DNA of 8,985 bases. It comes from Anaerolineae bacterium (GTDB taxonomy: Bacteria > Chloroflexota > Anaerolineae > JAAYZQ01). The stretch lies in assembly GCA_016926595.1 (NCBI GenBank), contig JAFGOG010000385.1, forward strand, positions 1 through 8,985, in the 5' to 3' direction. This document shows positions 1-6,409 of the stretch, piece after piece (position 1 is the first letter of the stretch; every line of letters begins with the position of its first letter). The notes under the pieces are model-generated. The model made no database searches, was not told where the DNA came from, and saw only the letters and a program-made list of their open reading frames with translations. The translations under genes and the position numbers were made by a program.

Positions 1-507
1 CAATTGGTTATAGTCGATCGGAAAGACGGCGTTGGGGCTGCCGGCCGCCGCCCAGACGACGTCAAAGCGGCCCAGGGTGCGGTCGATCAGGGTCCGCACC
101 GCTGCCTGGTGGCCGATCGGCGGCACGCCGCCCACCTCGAATCCAGTGCTGTCCAGCACCTCGGCGGGCTGGGCGATGCGCAGCCGCTTCTTGCTCAACC
201 CCAGTGCTGCCCGCAGCCGGCGGATGTCGGCGCGCTGATCGCCGGAGACCAGAACCAGCAGCGGCATCCGCTTCGCCGCCGCTCCGGGGCAGTCGCTAGC
301 GGCCCTGTATGCAACATCAGTCGCCTCATCGGCTAGAAAGACGAGTGATTTGACGATGCTGCCCAGCGGCGCATCCACCGCCCGGGCCGCCGCTTCAGCG
401 GTGCTGGTGTCGGCCGGCAGCTCTCGGACCAGGTTGGGATCCAACCCGCAGCCGGCCAACGCCCGCTTGACCCGCTCGACAGGAGCTGTCGCCCGCTCGT
501 GTGACAT
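1..507 (-). CDS. YbaK/EbsC-family aminoacyl-tRNA deacylase (3' end beyond left edge)
   Basis: Predicted trans-editing enzyme that hydrolyses mischarged aminoacyl-tRNA, as YbaK does with Cys-tRNA(Pro); cytosolic. The reading frame is open to the window edge, giving 169 residues. Family marks are visible: a VKSLVF motif whose Lys53 matches the conserved lysine of the family, LVLVSGDQRAD at 83-94, GFEVGGVPPIGH at 122-133, and VWAAAGSPNAVFPI at 151-164. These are the normal order and spacing, and most members are about 150-180 residues, so perhaps 10-20 residues are missing. A stretch at roughly 58-82 between the lysine strand and the SGD strand looks longer than in compact members. The ATG start at 507 lies 3 bp after the dnaE stop and has a GGAGGG ribosome site 7 nt upstream inside dnaE, so it is the second gene of a dnaE operon. 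The exact substrate cannot be told from sequence. The family call is firm. Confidence 0.88.
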   Translation of the reverse strand, partial: MSHERATAPVERVKRALAGCGLDPNLVRELPADTSTAEAAARAVDAPLGSIVKSLVFLADEATDVAYRAASDCPGAAAKRMPLLVLVSGDQRADIRRLRAALGLSKKRLRIAQPAEVLDSTGFEVGGVPPIGHQAAVRTLIDRTLGRFDVVWAAAGSPNAVFPIDYNQL

Positions 508-510
508 AAG

Positions 511-3500
511 CTAACCCTCCGGCTCGACACGGATCGTACCCGCGCCCAACAACGACCGCAGCTCCTGCTCGAGGCCCAACGAATGGCGCGTTGTGTCGTT
601 GGGGAAATCGATCTGCACCCGCCCTCGCCCTCCATTCTCCACGTACAGGCTGAAACGGTCGTCGCCCGGATGGCTCTGCAGTAGATCGTAGACCTGACCC
701 AAGCGCTTGATGACCGACTGGAGGTCGTCGCTGCGCGGGATGGTGATGTACAGGTGGAGTGGACTCTTGACCCCACCCTTACCTTCCAAGGGAGCAAGTT
801 CTTCGTCGGCGCTCTTGGGTACCGCAGAAGTAATCTCGTTGGTGACCGACTCGACCAGGACACTGGGCTCGCGGCCGCGCAAGCTGACCTTGCCGCGCAC
901 CAGCAAGATGCGATCTGGCTCCCATAGATCCTTGGTCTGCTCCCAGACACGAGGAAAGATCACTACCTCGATGGCGCCTTGCAAGTCCTCGATCTGGGCA
1001 AAGGCCATCGGCTCGCCTTTCTTGGTGGTGATCGGCCGTACAAAGTTGACCACGCCGGCCAACGTCACCCGCTGCTCGGCCATCGTCTCGTCGATCTGGC
1101 CGGTCAAGACGGTGATCGCCTTTTCTATATCGACCCACATCCGCGACAAGGGGTGCTCGGAGATATAGGTGCCTACCAGGTCTTTTTCCCAGGCCAGGAT
1201 CTCTTTCTGCGACGCTTGGGGAATCTGGGGCAAGTTGGCCTGGATACTGGTGGCTGCAAAGGCCGGTGTGTCGAAAAAGCTCGCTTGCTGGATTCCGGAG
1301 TGGAACTTTTGACTGTCGCTGATCATCAGGTCGACGGCCGCCAGCAGTTGGGCGCGATTGCCAAAGGCGCTCAGCGCCCCGGCCTTGACCAGGCATTCCA
1401 AGGCCCGGCGGTTGACTTGGCGCAGGTCCACTCGCTGGCAAAAATCGTCGACGTCTTTGAACGGGCCGCCTTTGTCCCGCGCCGCCAGGATCACTTCAAC
1501 CGCTGCCTGGCCCACATTCTTGATCGCGGCCAAGCCGAAGCGGATGGCAGATTCAGAGACCCCATCGGTCTTGTCCTCGATGGTAAAATCGGTTCCGCTA
1601 TAGTTCACGTCCGGCGGCAAAATCGGGATGCCCTGGCGATGGGCCTCAGCGATGAGCAGGCCCACTTTGTCGGTGTTGCTGCGCTCTACGGTCAAGAGCG
1701 CAGCCATGTACTCCACCGGGTAATAGGCTTTCAGGTAGGCGGTTTGACAGGTGATGACGGCATAGTCGGACGAATGGGCCTTGTTAAAGCCATAGCGGGC
1801 AAAGTACTCAAAGGCGTCAAAGATCTTGTTGGCCGCGCCCTCGTCCAGGCCGCTGTGCCTGCGAGCGCCCTTGACAAAGCTGGCCCGATGGCTGATCAGC
1901 TCTTCTTTTTTCTTTTTGCCCACTGCCTTGCGCACCAGGTCGGCGTCGCCAGGACTATAGCCGGCCAGATCGGTCAGGATACGGATGATCTGCTCCTGGT
2001 AGACGCAAATGCCAAAAGTCTCCCCCAGGATCGGTTCCATGGCTGGGTGGGCGTACGCGATCTGCTTCTGACCGTGCATGCTGGCGATGTAATCGTCGAT
2101 AAACTCCATCGGCCCGGGGCGGTAGAGGGCGATTGCGGCAACGACATGCTCAAACTTGGCCGGTTTCATCGAAGTAAGCACTCGCCGCATCCCCGCGCTT
2201 TCCACCTGGAAGAGGCCGATCACGTCGCCGTTGGACAGCAGTTGGTAGATCTTGGGGTCGTCCAGGGGGATATTCTGCTGGGTATAACAGATGCCGTGAC
2301 GGTCGTTGATCAGATCCGCTGCTTTGCGCAGAATGGTGAGGGTGCTCAACCCCAAAAAGTCGATCTTGAGCAGGCCGGTATCTTCCAGCACGTCCATGGT
2401 GTATTGGACCACCGGCAGCCCTTCGGCGGCGCCGCGAGTGGGACGGTGGAGCGGTGTGTATTCTACCAACGGCTTGTCGGCAACCACCACTCCTGCGGCG
2501 TGGGTGCTGGCGTGGCGCGATACTCCCTCGACCTCGCGCGCGGCATCGACCAGGGTGCGAACATAGTCGACGCCTTCGTACATCTGGCGTAGGTCGGGCA
2601 CATGCTCTAAAGCGTCGTCCAGTTTGACGCCGGGCCCGCCCGGCACCAGCCTGGCGACCTGGTCAACCTCACCCAGGGGGATATCCAGCGCCCGGCCTAC
2701 GTCGCGGATGGCTGCCTTGGCGCCCAACGTACCAAAAGTAATGATCTGGGCCACCTTGTCGGCGCCATACTTGTGCAGCGTATATTGGATCATTTCGTCG
2801 CGCCGGTCGTCGGGATAGTCGAGGTCAATGTCGGGCATGGTCACCCGGCCTGGGTTCAAAAAGCGCTCAAAAATCAGCTCATGGGCCAATGGATCGAGGT
2901 TGGTGATTCCCAGGCCGTAGGCGACGATGCTCCCCGCCGCCGAGCCGCGCACGTTCCACCAGATGTCGCGCCGCCTGGCAAACTCGCACAGGTCCCAGAC
3001 CAGCAGAAAGTAGGTGTCAAACCCCATGCGGTGGATGATGTCCATTTCATAGCTCAGGCGGCTCTGGATCTGATCGCCCGCGAAATCGTCGCCATACAGC
3101 CGGCGCAGACCGTCCTCAGTCAGGTGGCGGAGGTAGGTCTCGGCGGTATAGCCGGCCGGGATGTCGAACGGCGGCAGGTGAAAACCTGCTTGATCGAGGT
3201 TCAGATCGCACCGTTCGGCGATGGCCACCGTGTTGCGCAGCGCTTCCGGTGATTCGGGAAAGAGGGCCGCCATCTCGTCGAAGGAGCGCAGGTAGTAGCT
3301 GTCGTTGTTCATCCGCATCCGGGATGGATCGGTGATCGTCTTGCCTGTTCCGATGCAGAGCAGGATCTCGTGGGCGTAGGCCTGGTCACGCCGGACATAG
3401 TGCACATCGTTGGTGGCCACCAGGGGAATGCCCGTCTCGCGGCTCATGGCTACCAAGGCCCGATTGACCGGTTCCATTTCAGGGATGTCGTGGTCCTGCA

Positions 3501-4032
3501 ATTCGAGGAAAAAACTGCGCGGCCCAAATACCTGGCGATACCACTCGGCGGCGGCGCGAGCCCGCTTGGGGCGATTCTCTTGCAACAGGCGCGGCACCTC
3601 GCCGGAACCGCACGAGGACAGGGCGATGAGGCCCTCGGCGTGGGCCGCCAGATATTCTTTATCCACCCGTGGCTTGTAGTAGAATCCGTCGAGCTGGGCG
3701 GCCGTGGCGATCTGCATCAGGTTGTGGTAGCCGGCCTGGTTCTCGGCCAGAAGGATGAGGTGGTATGGCCTGGTGTCGAGCTTGGGGTCCTTGTCGACCA
3801 TCCGCCGGGGGGCGATATAGATCTCGCAGCCGATGATCGGTTTGACGCCGACGTCCTTTGCGGCGTGGTAGAAATGCAACGCGCCGAACATGGCGCCGTG
3901 ATCGGTCAGGGCCAGGGCCGGCATGCCCATATTGGCCGCCGCCTGGGCCAGATCCTTGACCTTGGCCAGCCCGTCGAGTAGAGAGAAATCGCTGTGAACG
4001 TGAAGATGAACCATGTCGACCATCGGCTTCAC
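511..4032 (-). CDS. dnaE: DNA polymerase III subunit alpha (DnaE)
   Basis: Catalytic subunit of the replicative DNA polymerase; 1173 residues, close to the 1160 of E. coli DnaE. Domains in order are the N-terminal PHP domain (HLHVHSDFSLLDG at 9-21), the palm with catalytic aspartates D401 and D403 in PDIDLDYPD, a third acidic residue D558 in KIDFLGL, a fingers and helix-hairpin-helix region, a beta-clamp-binding motif QASFF at 916-920, an OB fold from about 989 to 1063, and a C-terminal tau-binding region. All nine PHP metal-ligand positions known from Thermus aquaticus DnaE appear present (H9, H11, D20, H45, E70, H91, C141, D209, H211), unlike E. coli. Numbering uses a GTG at 4032; ATG at 4023 and ATG at 4014 are in frame and plausible because a strong promoter leaves only a very short leader. 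It is divergent from the GH4 gene and coupled to the YbaK-type gene downstream. This is a DnaE1-like enzyme; nothing suggests PolC or DnaE2. Confidence 0.98.
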   Translation of the reverse strand: MKPMVDMVHLHVHSDFSLLDGLAKVKDLAQAAANMGMPALALTDHGAMFGALHFYHAAKDVGVKPIIGCEIYIAPRRMVDKDPKLDTRPYHLILLAENQAGYHNLMQIATAAQLDGFYYKPRVDKEYLAAHAEGLIALSSCGSGEVPRLLQENRPKRARAAAEWYRQVFGPRSFFLELQDHDIPEMEPVNRALVAMSRETGIPLVATNDVHYVRRDQAYAHEILLCIGTGKTITDPSRMRMNNDSYYLRSFDEMAALFPESPEALRNTVAIAERCDLNLDQAGFHLPPFDIPAGYTAETYLRHLTEDGLRRLYGDDFAGDQIQSRLSYEMDIIHRMGFDTYFLLVWDLCEFARRRDIWWNVRGSAAGSIVAYGLGITNLDPLAHELIFERFLNPGRVTMPDIDLDYPDDRRDEMIQYTLHKYGADKVAQIITFGTLGAKAAIRDVGRALDIPLGEVDQVARLVPGGPGVKLDDALEHVPDLRQMYEGVDYVRTLVDAAREVEGVSRHASTHAAGVVVADKPLVEYTPLHRPTRGAAEGLPVVQYTMDVLEDTGLLKIDFLGLSTLTILRKAADLINDRHGICYTQQNIPLDDPKIYQLLSNGDVIGLFQVESAGMRRVLTSMKPAKFEHVVAAIALYRPGPMEFIDDYIASMHGQKQIAYAHPAMEPILGETFGICVYQEQIIRILTDLAGYSPGDADLVRKAVGKKKKEELISHRASFVKGARRHSGLDEGAANKIFDAFEYFARYGFNKAHSSDYAVITCQTAYLKAYYPVEYMAALLTVERSNTDKVGLLIAEAHRQGIPILPPDVNYSGTDFTIEDKTDGVSESAIRFGLAAIKNVGQAAVEVILAARDKGGPFKDVDDFCQRVDLRQVNRRALECLVKAGALSAFGNRAQLLAAVDLMISDSQKFHSGIQQASFFDTPAFAATSIQANLPQIPQASQKEILAWEKDLVGTYISEHPLSRMWVDIEKAITVLTGQIDETMAEQRVTLAGVVNFVRPITTKKGEPMAFAQIEDLQGAIEVVIFPRVWEQTKDLWEPDRILLVRGKVSLRGREPSVLVESVTNEITSAVPKSADEELAPLEGKGGVKSPLHLYITIPRSDDLQSVIKRLGQVYDLLQSHPGDDRFSLYVENGGRGRVQIDFPNDTTRHSLGLEQELRSLLGAGTIRVEPEG
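515..520 (-). promoter_or_regulatory. Shine-Dalgarno site of the YbaK-type gene, inside the dnaE end
   Basis: GGAGGG on the minus strand, 7 nt before the ATG at 507. It overlaps the final Glu and Gly codons of dnaE just before its TAG stop (511-513). A ribosome finishing dnaE would cover or open this site, so translational coupling is likely. The site also fixes the start of the downstream gene. Confidence 0.75.
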
Positions 4033-4043
4033 ATCCCAGGCTG

Positions 4044-4072
4044 ATTATACCACACTTGCCCGTTTTGGTGAA
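4044..4072 (-). promoter_or_regulatory. Sigma70-type extended -10 promoter of dnaE
   Basis: On the minus strand a perfect TATAAT (4044-4049) is preceded by TG one base upstream (4051-4052), giving the extended -10 form TGGTATAAT. A -35 candidate TTCACC (4067-4072, 4 of 6 matches to TTGACA) sits at the ideal 17-bp spacing. Transcription would start near 4037, only about 5 nt before the GTG at 4032, 14 nt before the ATG at 4023 and 23 nt before the ATG at 4014. Predicted from motif match only. Confidence 0.65.
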
Positions 4073-4118
4073 GAGGCGGCCTGCCGGTGACAAACTTTTA
4101 AGGATATGATACGTGCAG

Positions 4119-4147
4119 TTGATCAAAACCGCGTCTTGGGTTATGAT
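4119..4147 (+). promoter_or_regulatory. Sigma70-type promoter candidate of the GH4 gene
   Basis: TTGATC (4119-4124) and TATGAT (4142-4147) are separated by 17 bp on the plus strand, with 4/6 and 5/6 consensus matches. Transcription would begin near 4154, leaving a leader of roughly 25 nt that holds the strong ribosome site. A second TATGAT at 4105-4110 has no well-placed -35 partner. A small inverted repeat TGTG-N5-CACA (4147-4159) overlaps the expected start point and could be an operator, but its arms are only 4 bp. Confidence 0.45.
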
Positions 4148-4167
4148 GTGTTGGTCACAGCAGTAGA

Positions 4168-4176
4168 AGGGAGGGG
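4168..4176 (+). promoter_or_regulatory. Shine-Dalgarno site of the GH4 gene
   Basis: AGGGAGGGG lies 3 nt before the ATG at 4180, with the central GGAGG core 5 nt from the start. It is the strongest ribosome site in the window. It supports translation from this ATG and therefore inclusion of the unusual N-terminal domain in the protein. Confidence 0.75.
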
Positions 4177-4179
4177 TTT

Positions 4180-5919
4180 ATGTCTATCATTCCCGATTTT
4201 ATCCTCAAGCGGCTGTATATCGAGGGCAGCCTGCGCAATACGCCTTCAGGCTGGCAGTTTGAGCTGCGCAACGACCTGGCCCAGGGCTCTGTCATCTCTA
4301 TCCTTGCGCTGGAGGTAGACGGCGCGGCCCAGTCGCTAGAGGGTGTGACCGTCCTGCTGCCAGGCGGCAGCCCGCGGCCAGCGACGACAGTCACGCCAGC
4401 CGCGCCTCTGCCCTTGCCGGTAGGCGTGTCTGTGGTTGTGCAAATGGCAGGTGTGACCCTGTCGCCGGGCGAGCACACGCTCAGGCTTCAGCTCAAGACC
4501 CAGGAGATCGGCGATCTGGTCATCGCCGTGACCGACGCCGTGCGGCAGGCCGAGTCGACGCCCGCTGCTGCCGCCGCAAAGGTTGCCGAGCCAGCGCCTG
4601 CTGCCCGCCCGGCGGACCATATTCGGATCGCCATTCTGGGCGCGGGCAGCACCGTCTTTGCCCGGCAGTTGATGGCCGACATTCTGTGCACGCCAGGGCT
4701 AAGCGGGGGCGCCTTTGCCCTGGTGGACATAGACGAAGAGCGGCTGGAGCTGGCCCACGCCATAGGCGACAAGCTGGTCGAGATGAGCGGCGCCACAGGA
4801 AGGTGGCAGGTAGAAGCGACCACCGACCGCGGGCAAGCGCTGCCCGGATGCGACTATGTCATCAACACCATCGAGGTGGCCGGCCTGCGCAACGTCCGCC
4901 CGGATTACGACATCCCACTCAAGTACGGCGTGGACCAGTGCATCGGCGACACGATCGGGCCGGGCGGCATATTCAAGATGCTGCGCACCGGACCGGCATG
5001 GCTGGAGATCGCGCGCGATGTGGAGCGCCTGTGCCCGAACGCCGTAGTGATGAACTATACCAACCCGATGTCGGCGCTGACGCTGCTGGCACTGCGCGCC
5101 ACACGGATACAGGTCGTCGGGCTGTGCCATTCGGTGCAGGGTACATCGCGCCAGTTGGCCGGGTACCTGGGCGCGCCGTACGAGGAGCTGCGCTGGCGGT
5201 GCGGCGGGATCAACCACCTGGCCTGGTTCACCGAGCTGACCTGGCGGGGCGAGGATATGTACCCCCGCCTGCGCCAGGCGGCGAGCAACCCCGAGATCTA
5301 TGAGTGCGACCCGGTGCGGTTCGAGGTCATGCTCCACTTTGGCGCTTTCGTCACCGAGTCCAGCGGCCACTTTTCGGAATATGTGCCCTACTTTCGCAAG
5401 CGGCCTGACCTGATCGAGCGTTACACGCGAAAGGGCTACCTGGGGGAAAGCGGCTTTTACGCCAATAACTGGCCGAGCTGGCGGGCTGCTTCCACCGAAG
5501 CGATCCGCGCTGTCCTGGACGGGAGGAGCGAGATGGCCCTCAAGCGCAGCTCTGAGTATGCGTCGATTATCGTCGAGGCGAGGGAGACGGGGCGGCCGGC
5601 CGTCATCTATGGCAATGTGCTGAACGCAGGGTTGATCGACAACCTGCCGTCCGGGGGATGCGTCGAGGTAGCGGTGCTGGTCGACGGCACCGGCCTGCAT
5701 CCGATCCGCTTTGGCCCGCTGCCGCCGCAGTTGGCCGCCCTCGACGCAGCGCACATGTACGTCCACGAGCTGCTGGTCGAGGCGGTGCTGAGACGCAGCC
5801 GGGAGGCAGCGTTTCACGCGCTGCTGCTGGATCCGCTGACGGCGGCGGTGTGCTCGCCTGCCGAGATCCGGTCGATGTTCGACGAGATGTGGGAGGCGGA
5901 ACGGGCGGACTTGTTTTGA
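4180..5919 (+). CDS. GH4 family alpha-galactosidase/alpha-glucosidase (MelA type) with extra N-terminal domain
   Basis: Predicted NAD+- and Mn2+-dependent glycosidase that acts through redox elimination at C3 and C2; cytosolic, no signal peptide seen. 579 residues. The catalytic part (about 147-579) aligns in order with E. coli MelA (451 residues): Rossmann motif ILGAGST at 152-158, the acidic VDIDEERLE strand, GVDQCIGDTIGPGGIF, NYTNPMS, GLCHSVQ with the metal-ligand Cys316, GINHLAWF with His346, FVTESSGHFSEY, then VIYGNVLNAGLIDNLPSG and a C-terminal DPLTAAV. GLCHSVQ and GINH indicate the MelA/alpha-glucosidase branch rather than 6-phospho-glycosidases, so the likely substrate is an unphosphorylated alpha-galactoside or alpha-glucoside. 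Residues 1 to about 125 form an added, probably beta-rich domain, followed by an Ala/Pro-rich linker (about 126-146). There is no adjacent transporter or regulator. It ends 9 bp from the convergent DUF5680 gene. The exact sugar is unknown. Confidence 0.93.
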   Translation: MSIIPDFILKRLYIEGSLRNTPSGWQFELRNDLAQGSVISILALEVDGAAQSLEGVTVLLPGGSPRPATTVTPAAPLPLPVGVSVVVQMAGVTLSPGEHTLRLQLKTQEIGDLVIAVTDAVRQAESTPAAAAAKVAEPAPAARPADHIRIAILGAGSTVFARQLMADILCTPGLSGGAFALVDIDEERLELAHAIGDKLVEMSGATGRWQVEATTDRGQALPGCDYVINTIEVAGLRNVRPDYDIPLKYGVDQCIGDTIGPGGIFKMLRTGPAWLEIARDVERLCPNAVVMNYTNPMSALTLLALRATRIQVVGLCHSVQGTSRQLAGYLGAPYEELRWRCGGINHLAWFTELTWRGEDMYPRLRQAASNPEIYECDPVRFEVMLHFGAFVTESSGHFSEYVPYFRKRPDLIERYTRKGYLGESGFYANNWPSWRAASTEAIRAVLDGRSEMALKRSSEYASIIVEARETGRPAVIYGNVLNAGLIDNLPSGGCVEVAVLVDGTGLHPIRFGPLPPQLAALDAAHMYVHELLVEAVLRRSREAAFHALLLDPLTAAVCSPAEIRSMFDEMWEAERADLF

Positions 5920-5922
5920 GCC

Positions 5923-5946
5923 GGCGGCCTATTTGATCAAGCCGCC
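5923..5946. repeat. Inverted repeat across the convergent gene ends
   Basis: GGCGGC (5923-5928) and GCCGCC (5941-5946) form a 6-bp stem with a 12-nt loop that contains the palindrome TTGATCAA (5933-5940). It spans the 9-bp gap between two convergent genes and the last codons of the minus-strand gene. Neither strand shows a following U tract, so a Rho-independent terminator is doubtful; it may still slow transcription or stabilise 3' ends. Confidence 0.3.
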
Positions 5947-6396
5947 ATGGTAGACAAGCCGGTACACCTCCACGCCGTCGCGCATGATCCGTTCAATGCC
6001 TGTGAACGAATCGACGGCGCCCTGGTTGGTGTCCACGTAGATGCTGTCGCCCACGGTGTGCTCGAATCCGCCTAGAAAGCGGCCCTGCCGGTACATCTCG
6101 GACAGGCTGTGCTGGATGACCTGGCCTGCTTCCTGGGCCTCGATCCTGGCCGGGTCCAGGATGCGGCCGTAGTAGTTCATGGCCCACACCGGCCGGCCTT
6201 CAAAGTAGACAACCTCCTGGCCGATAAAGTCGGCCCCGCCAAAGTAGCTGTCCAGGTAGGAAAAGCCGCCCTCGTGGAATTGGAGGTCGTGGGAGCCGGG
6301 CCGGTAGGACAGGCTGCGGGTACCCCCGCCCATATAGGTCGCCGCCTTGGCGTGGACGATAAAGCTATTCAGCTCTTCCAGGTCAAAACCTTCCAT
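5929..6396 (-). CDS. DUF5680 domain protein
   Basis: Protein of unknown biochemical function, 155 residues, made almost entirely of one DUF5680 domain. Recognised from the series ATYMGGG near 19-25, the SYRPGSHDLQF stretch, YLDSYFGGADFIGQEVV, RPVWAMNYYGRIL and the terminal YHGGLI, which are the conserved blocks of that family as I know it. It is rich in Gly and aromatic residues, with no membrane segment or signal peptide. The ATG at 6396 is supported by a GAGGAGG ribosome site overlapping the stop of the upstream tgt-like gene, so it is the last visible gene of the RNA-modification operon. Relatives are sometimes fused to helix-turn-helix domains (from memory); none is present here. Context hints at a link to translation or stress, but that is only association. 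Confidence 0.8.
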   Translation of the reverse strand: MEGFDLEELNSFIVHAKAATYMGGGTRSLSYRPGSHDLQFHEGGFSYLDSYFGGADFIGQEVVYFEGRPVWAMNYYGRILDPARIEAQEAGQVIQHSLSEMYRQGRFLGGFEHTVGDSIYVDTNQGAVDSFTGIERIMRDGVEVYRLVYHGGLIK

Positions 6397-6402
6397 TGGG
6401 AA

Positions 6403-6409
6403 CCTCCTC
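6403..6409 (-). promoter_or_regulatory. Shine-Dalgarno site of the DUF5680 gene, overlapping the tgt stop
   Basis: GAGGAGG on the minus strand, 6 nt before the ATG at 6396, shares bases with the TGA stop of the upstream gene (6408-6410). This near-perfect anti-16S match sets the start and argues for co-translation with the tgt-like gene. Confidence 0.75.

Noticed and set aside
333..950. Minus-strand open frame of 205 codons bridging dnaE and the YbaK-type gene
   Set aside because: Out-of-frame reading across both real genes; both of those have full family motifs in another frame.
979..2592. Long plus-strand open frame of 537 codons opposite dnaE
   Set aside because: It is the mirror of a strongly conserved dnaE frame in GC-rich DNA; its protein shows no family motif and no ribosome site was seen before it.
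4105..4110. Second TATGAT as an alternative -10 for the GH4 gene
   Set aside because: The nearest TTGACA-like element (GTGACA at 4087-4092) leaves only a 12-bp spacer, too short for a sigma70 promoter.
4147..4159. CRP-like TGTG-N5-CACA inverted repeat at the GH4 start point
   Set aside because: Arms are only 4 bp and spacing differs from the TGTGA-N6-TCACA consensus; kept only as a remark under the promoter entry.
4699..5817. Minus-strand open frame of 372 codons opposite the GH4 gene
   Set aside because: Antisense shadow of a gene with all MelA motifs; composition is low in recognisable structure and rich in Gln, Arg and Ala as expected from reverse reading of GC-rich codons.
5923..5946. 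Bidirectional Rho-independent terminator between the convergent genes
   Set aside because: The stem is only 6 bp with a 12-nt loop and no U tract follows on either strand; reported as an inverted repeat only.
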